Shown one piece after another: positions 12,478-14,172 of a stretch of DNA of 14,172 nucleotides (position 1 is the first letter of the stretch; each line of letters starts with the position of its first letter). The notes beneath the pieces were generated by a model. The model made no database searches. It saw nothing but the letters and a program-made list of their open reading frames with translations, and had not been told where the DNA came from. Made by a program: the position numbers and the translations under genes. Where the stretch lies: the NCBI GenBank assembly GCA_913056285.1, contig CAJXNE010000036.1, forward strand, positions 1-14,172. The letters are read 5' to 3'. The stretch comes from an uncultured Zetaproteobacteria bacterium. GTDB lineage: Bacteria; Pseudomonadota; Zetaproteobacteria; Mariprofundales; Mariprofundaceae.

Positions 12478-13341
12478 GCATTGGTTCAGACCGGCAGCAT
12501 GAGTGCTGCTGCCAAATCCCGATGTCTAACGCAACCGGCTATTTCCAATCAGTTAAAACGCTTGCAGGACACGATTGGTATGCCGCTTTATCGACGCTGT
12601 GGGCGCGGTGTTCAGATAACGGGCACAGGCGAAGCTTTTTATATACATGCATTAACAGTTCAACAGTCCATGCAGGATTTAAACAGTTTTGCTGAAGCAC
12701 TGCATGGTCTGACAGCCGGGCGCGTACATGTTGCAGCCAGTCAAACCATTGCCGGATCATTGCTGCCCTCTGCGCTGGTGCAATTTCGCCGTCAATATCC
12801 GGATATTGAAATCTTTGTGGATAGCGGCAATAGCCAGCAGGTATTCCAGCATATGCAGTCGCACGATATCGGACTGGTGGAGAGCCTGTTGCCCGAAGTG
12901 GCGCCCGATTGTTGTCGGGTGGAAATGCTGGGCCATGACAGCATCGTTGTTGCCATGTGTCCGGGTCATCCGCTGGCGCTCAACAAGGCGGTGGGATTGC
13001 GGGCATTACAGGAATATCCATTGATCTGGCGCGAATCCGGTTCCGGTACGCGGGAGGCGCTGGAGCAGGCATGGATGATCGAGACAGGCACGCGTCCGGA
13101 AGTGCACCTGTGCATGGGCGGCGTCTCGGCAGTGCTCGAAGCGGTGCGACAGGGCTTGGGGGTTGGCGTGGTTTCACAATATTGTCTGCCCACAGGTGAG
13201 AGCGTTCTGATTACCCGTCCACTACAGCCGCCGCTGCGTCGCCCCATGAGTTTACTGATCCCGGCGAATATATCTCCCATTGCAGCGTTGGTGGCAGACT
13301 TCCTGCGAACATATTTAAAAGAAAAACTGGAGCCTTTATGA
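12442..13341 (+). CDS. LysR-type transcriptional regulator (CbbR/YeiE-like)
   Basis: A 299-residue LTTR of normal length. The N-terminal winged HTH covers about 5-64 with the recognition region S-A-A-A-K-S-R-C-L-T-Q-P-A-I-S-N-Q-L-K (21-39), followed by the linker helix to about 90. The effector domain (93-295) contains PLIWRESGSGTR (193-204) and GVSAVLEAVRQGLGVGVV, as in regulators of the CbbR/YeiE/CysB-like groups that sense sulfur- or carbon-linked metabolites. It is not divergent from a target gene here. It overlaps the sigma-factor gene by 4 bp (ATGA 13338-13341), so the two are co-translated. The paralogous start next to yeiH suggests yeiH as a target. The true ligand is unknown. Confidence 0.92.
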   Translation: MNINPEHLFSFIALVQTGSMSAAAKSRCLTQPAISNQLKRLQDTIGMPLYRRCGRGVQITGTGEAFYIHALTVQQSMQDLNSFAEALHGLTAGRVHVAASQTIAGSLLPSALVQFRRQYPDIEIFVDSGNSQQVFQHMQSHDIGLVESLLPEVAPDCCRVEMLGHDSIVVAMCPGHPLALNKAVGLRALQEYPLIWRESGSGTREALEQAWMIETGTRPEVHLCMGGVSAVLEAVRQGLGVGVVSQYCLPTGESVLITRPLQPPLRRPMSLLIPANISPIAALVADFLRTYLKEKLEPL

Positions 13342-13871
13342 AATGTGTGATTCAAGCCTGGCATCACCATGAAAGCGAACTACGCCGCTGGTTATTGTCC
13401 AAACTAAAAAATCCGACTGATGCCGAAGATCTGATTCAAGATGTGTTTGAAAAAGCAATGTTGCAGGGGGAGCGGTTTTGCTCCATCAAGAATGCGCGTG
13501 CCTGGCTTTTTAAAGTCGCACGCAATGCCTTGATTGATCGTTATCGCATGCAGCATGATCAGGTGGAATTACCTGACAACCTGACAGTTATCGAAGATGA
13601 ACCAGAGGCTGTGGATAAACTCTCTGAATGCCTGCCACGTATTCTCACTGAATTATCGGATGAAGATAGGGAAGTCATTACCCTGTGCGATCTAAATGAA
13701 ATGCCACAACAACATTATGCGCAAATGAAAGGCATTTCACTCTCTGCTGCCAAATCTCGCATCCAGCGTGCCCGCAAGCGAATGCAGCACACGCTAGAGA
13801 TCAACTGCCAAGTGAAACGTGATAGCACGGGAAATGTATGCTGTTTTGTACCCCGTGAACCAATAAAATAG
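13338..13871 (+). CDS. ECF-type RNA polymerase sigma factor, SigZ-like
   Basis: A 177-residue sigma factor with region 2 at about 12-75 (DAEDLIQDVFEKAM, then RAWLFKVARNALIDRYR) and region 4 at about 98-152 (L-S-D-E-D-R-E-V-I-T-L then the HTH with SLSAAKSRIQRARKRM). The extended tail with C157, G165-N-V-C-C and Pro resembles the Cys-containing tail of SigZ-type factors (D-x-x-G-N-V near the end), a possible metal or redox switch. No anti-sigma gene follows: the next frame is a GST fragment. It is translationally coupled to the LysR gene. A single operon for a LysR and an ECF sigma is unusual. Targets are unknown. Confidence 0.9.
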   Translation: MKCVIQAWHHHESELRRWLLSKLKNPTDAEDLIQDVFEKAMLQGERFCSIKNARAWLFKVARNALIDRYRMQHDQVELPDNLTVIEDEPEAVDKLSECLPRILTELSDEDREVITLCDLNEMPQQHYAQMKGISLSAAKSRIQRARKRMQHTLEINCQVKRDSTGNVCCFVPREPIK

Positions 13872-13884
13872 AGTTTGAAAACTG

Positions 13885-14124
13885 ATGTATGACGGATTAT
13901 CATGGCTCGATAGCTTGTTATCGGATACGGATTCGATTATTCCGGGCAGATTTACAGTGGTTGATATCACGCTCTTTGTCGCTCTGTATTTTGCAGCCAG
14001 TATCGGCTGGCCAATTAAAACAGAGTTTCGTCAGCTCATTCAATGGTTCACCACTACAGCGGCTCGCTCGTCGGCGATAGCTAGCCTGCATCAAAAGTCT
14101 GTAGAAACAGGAGTTCGTTATTAA
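13885..14124 (+). pseudogene. Glutathione S-transferase fragment (C-terminal domain only)
   Basis: The 79-residue frame matches the middle to end of a GST helical domain: LDSLLSDTD then IIPGRFTVVDITLFVAL, the classical N-capping-box segment (normally ...GD.FS.ADI...), then EFRQLIQWFTTTAAR. The whole thioredoxin-like N-terminal domain and the first helices are absent; an in-frame TGA at 13876-13878 lies two codons before the ATG. No good Shine-Dalgarno is present. It starts 13 bp after the sigma stop, so a deletion probably fused the end of a GST gene to the sigma locus. A translated domain fragment is possible but unlikely to be catalytic. Confidence 0.75.
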
Positions 14125-14172
14125 CACTACCAAGAAGATTCAAGAATAGTGATGTACAAGTCTATTTATCAT

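Noticed and set aside
1..14172. CRISPR array, tRNA or rRNA genes
   Set aside because: No regularly spaced repeats, cloverleaf sequences or conserved rRNA stretches were seen while reading either strand.

Overview
The window comes from a Gram-negative chemolithotroph-like bacterium. Signal peptides, a lipobox, an outer-membrane barrel ending in Phe and a periplasmic metal-binding protein show the diderm envelope. A type I sulfide:quinone oxidoreductase with all three catalytic cysteines, two anion-exporter families, a rhodanese and a truncated globin point to a sulfur-oxidising or sulfide-tolerant proteobacterium of roughly balanced GC. I cannot decide between Zetaproteobacteria, Acidithiobacillia and sulfur-oxidising Gammaproteobacteria from sequence alone.

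Layout. (1) 1-583 holds no intact gene: there is a decayed histidine-kinase C-terminus (242-370) and then an AT-rich regulatory stretch with three dyads. (2) 584-4679 is a plus-strand sulfide-handling block: a DUF2892 membrane protein closed by a good terminator, sqr, a TauE/SafE exporter, an AhpD-like CxxC protein, and two very small membrane proteins joined by 4-bp ATGA overlaps, then an exported three-helix membrane protein. (3) 4680-7149 holds a soluble chemoreceptor with a C-terminal zinc-binding CZB domain behind a long inverted repeat, a single-domain rhodanese and a truncated haemoglobin. (4) 7150-8175 is a minus-strand YeiH-type exporter that converges on the globin with abutting stop codons.

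(5) 8223-12342 is a compact metal (most likely zinc) acquisition module: a His/Cys-rich exported peptide, a beta-barrel with an N-terminal coiled coil, a ZnuA-like binding protein, an ABC-3 permease overlapping it by 4 bp, and a His-rich lipoprotein. No ABC ATPase is present. (6) 12442-13871 is a LysR regulator overlapped by an ECF/SigZ-like sigma factor. (7) 13885-14124 is the C-terminal half of a glutathione S-transferase with no N-terminal half.

The most interesting structural observation is that the promoter and first 12-14 codons of the intact LysR gene (12405-12477) have a diverged second copy at 8232-8316. That copy lies divergent to yeiH, and its coding sequence stops resembling LysR after about 14 codons and runs into the metal module. 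In E. coli a LysR gene (yeiE) is linked to yeiH, so the truncated copy may mark an ancestral regulator disrupted when the metal module arrived. In both copies the -10 hexamer sits 6 bases before the ATG with no Shine-Dalgarno, suggesting leaderless transcripts. The truncated copy also carries a perfect 19-bp palindrome resembling a Zur box.

Proposed logic: SQR oxidises sulfide to polysulfide, the rhodanese moves sulfane sulfur, TauE/SafE and YeiH export sulfur oxyanions, and the CZB receptor and globin report or buffer redox stress. The metal module supplies zinc. The functional link between the sulfur and metal halves is inference.
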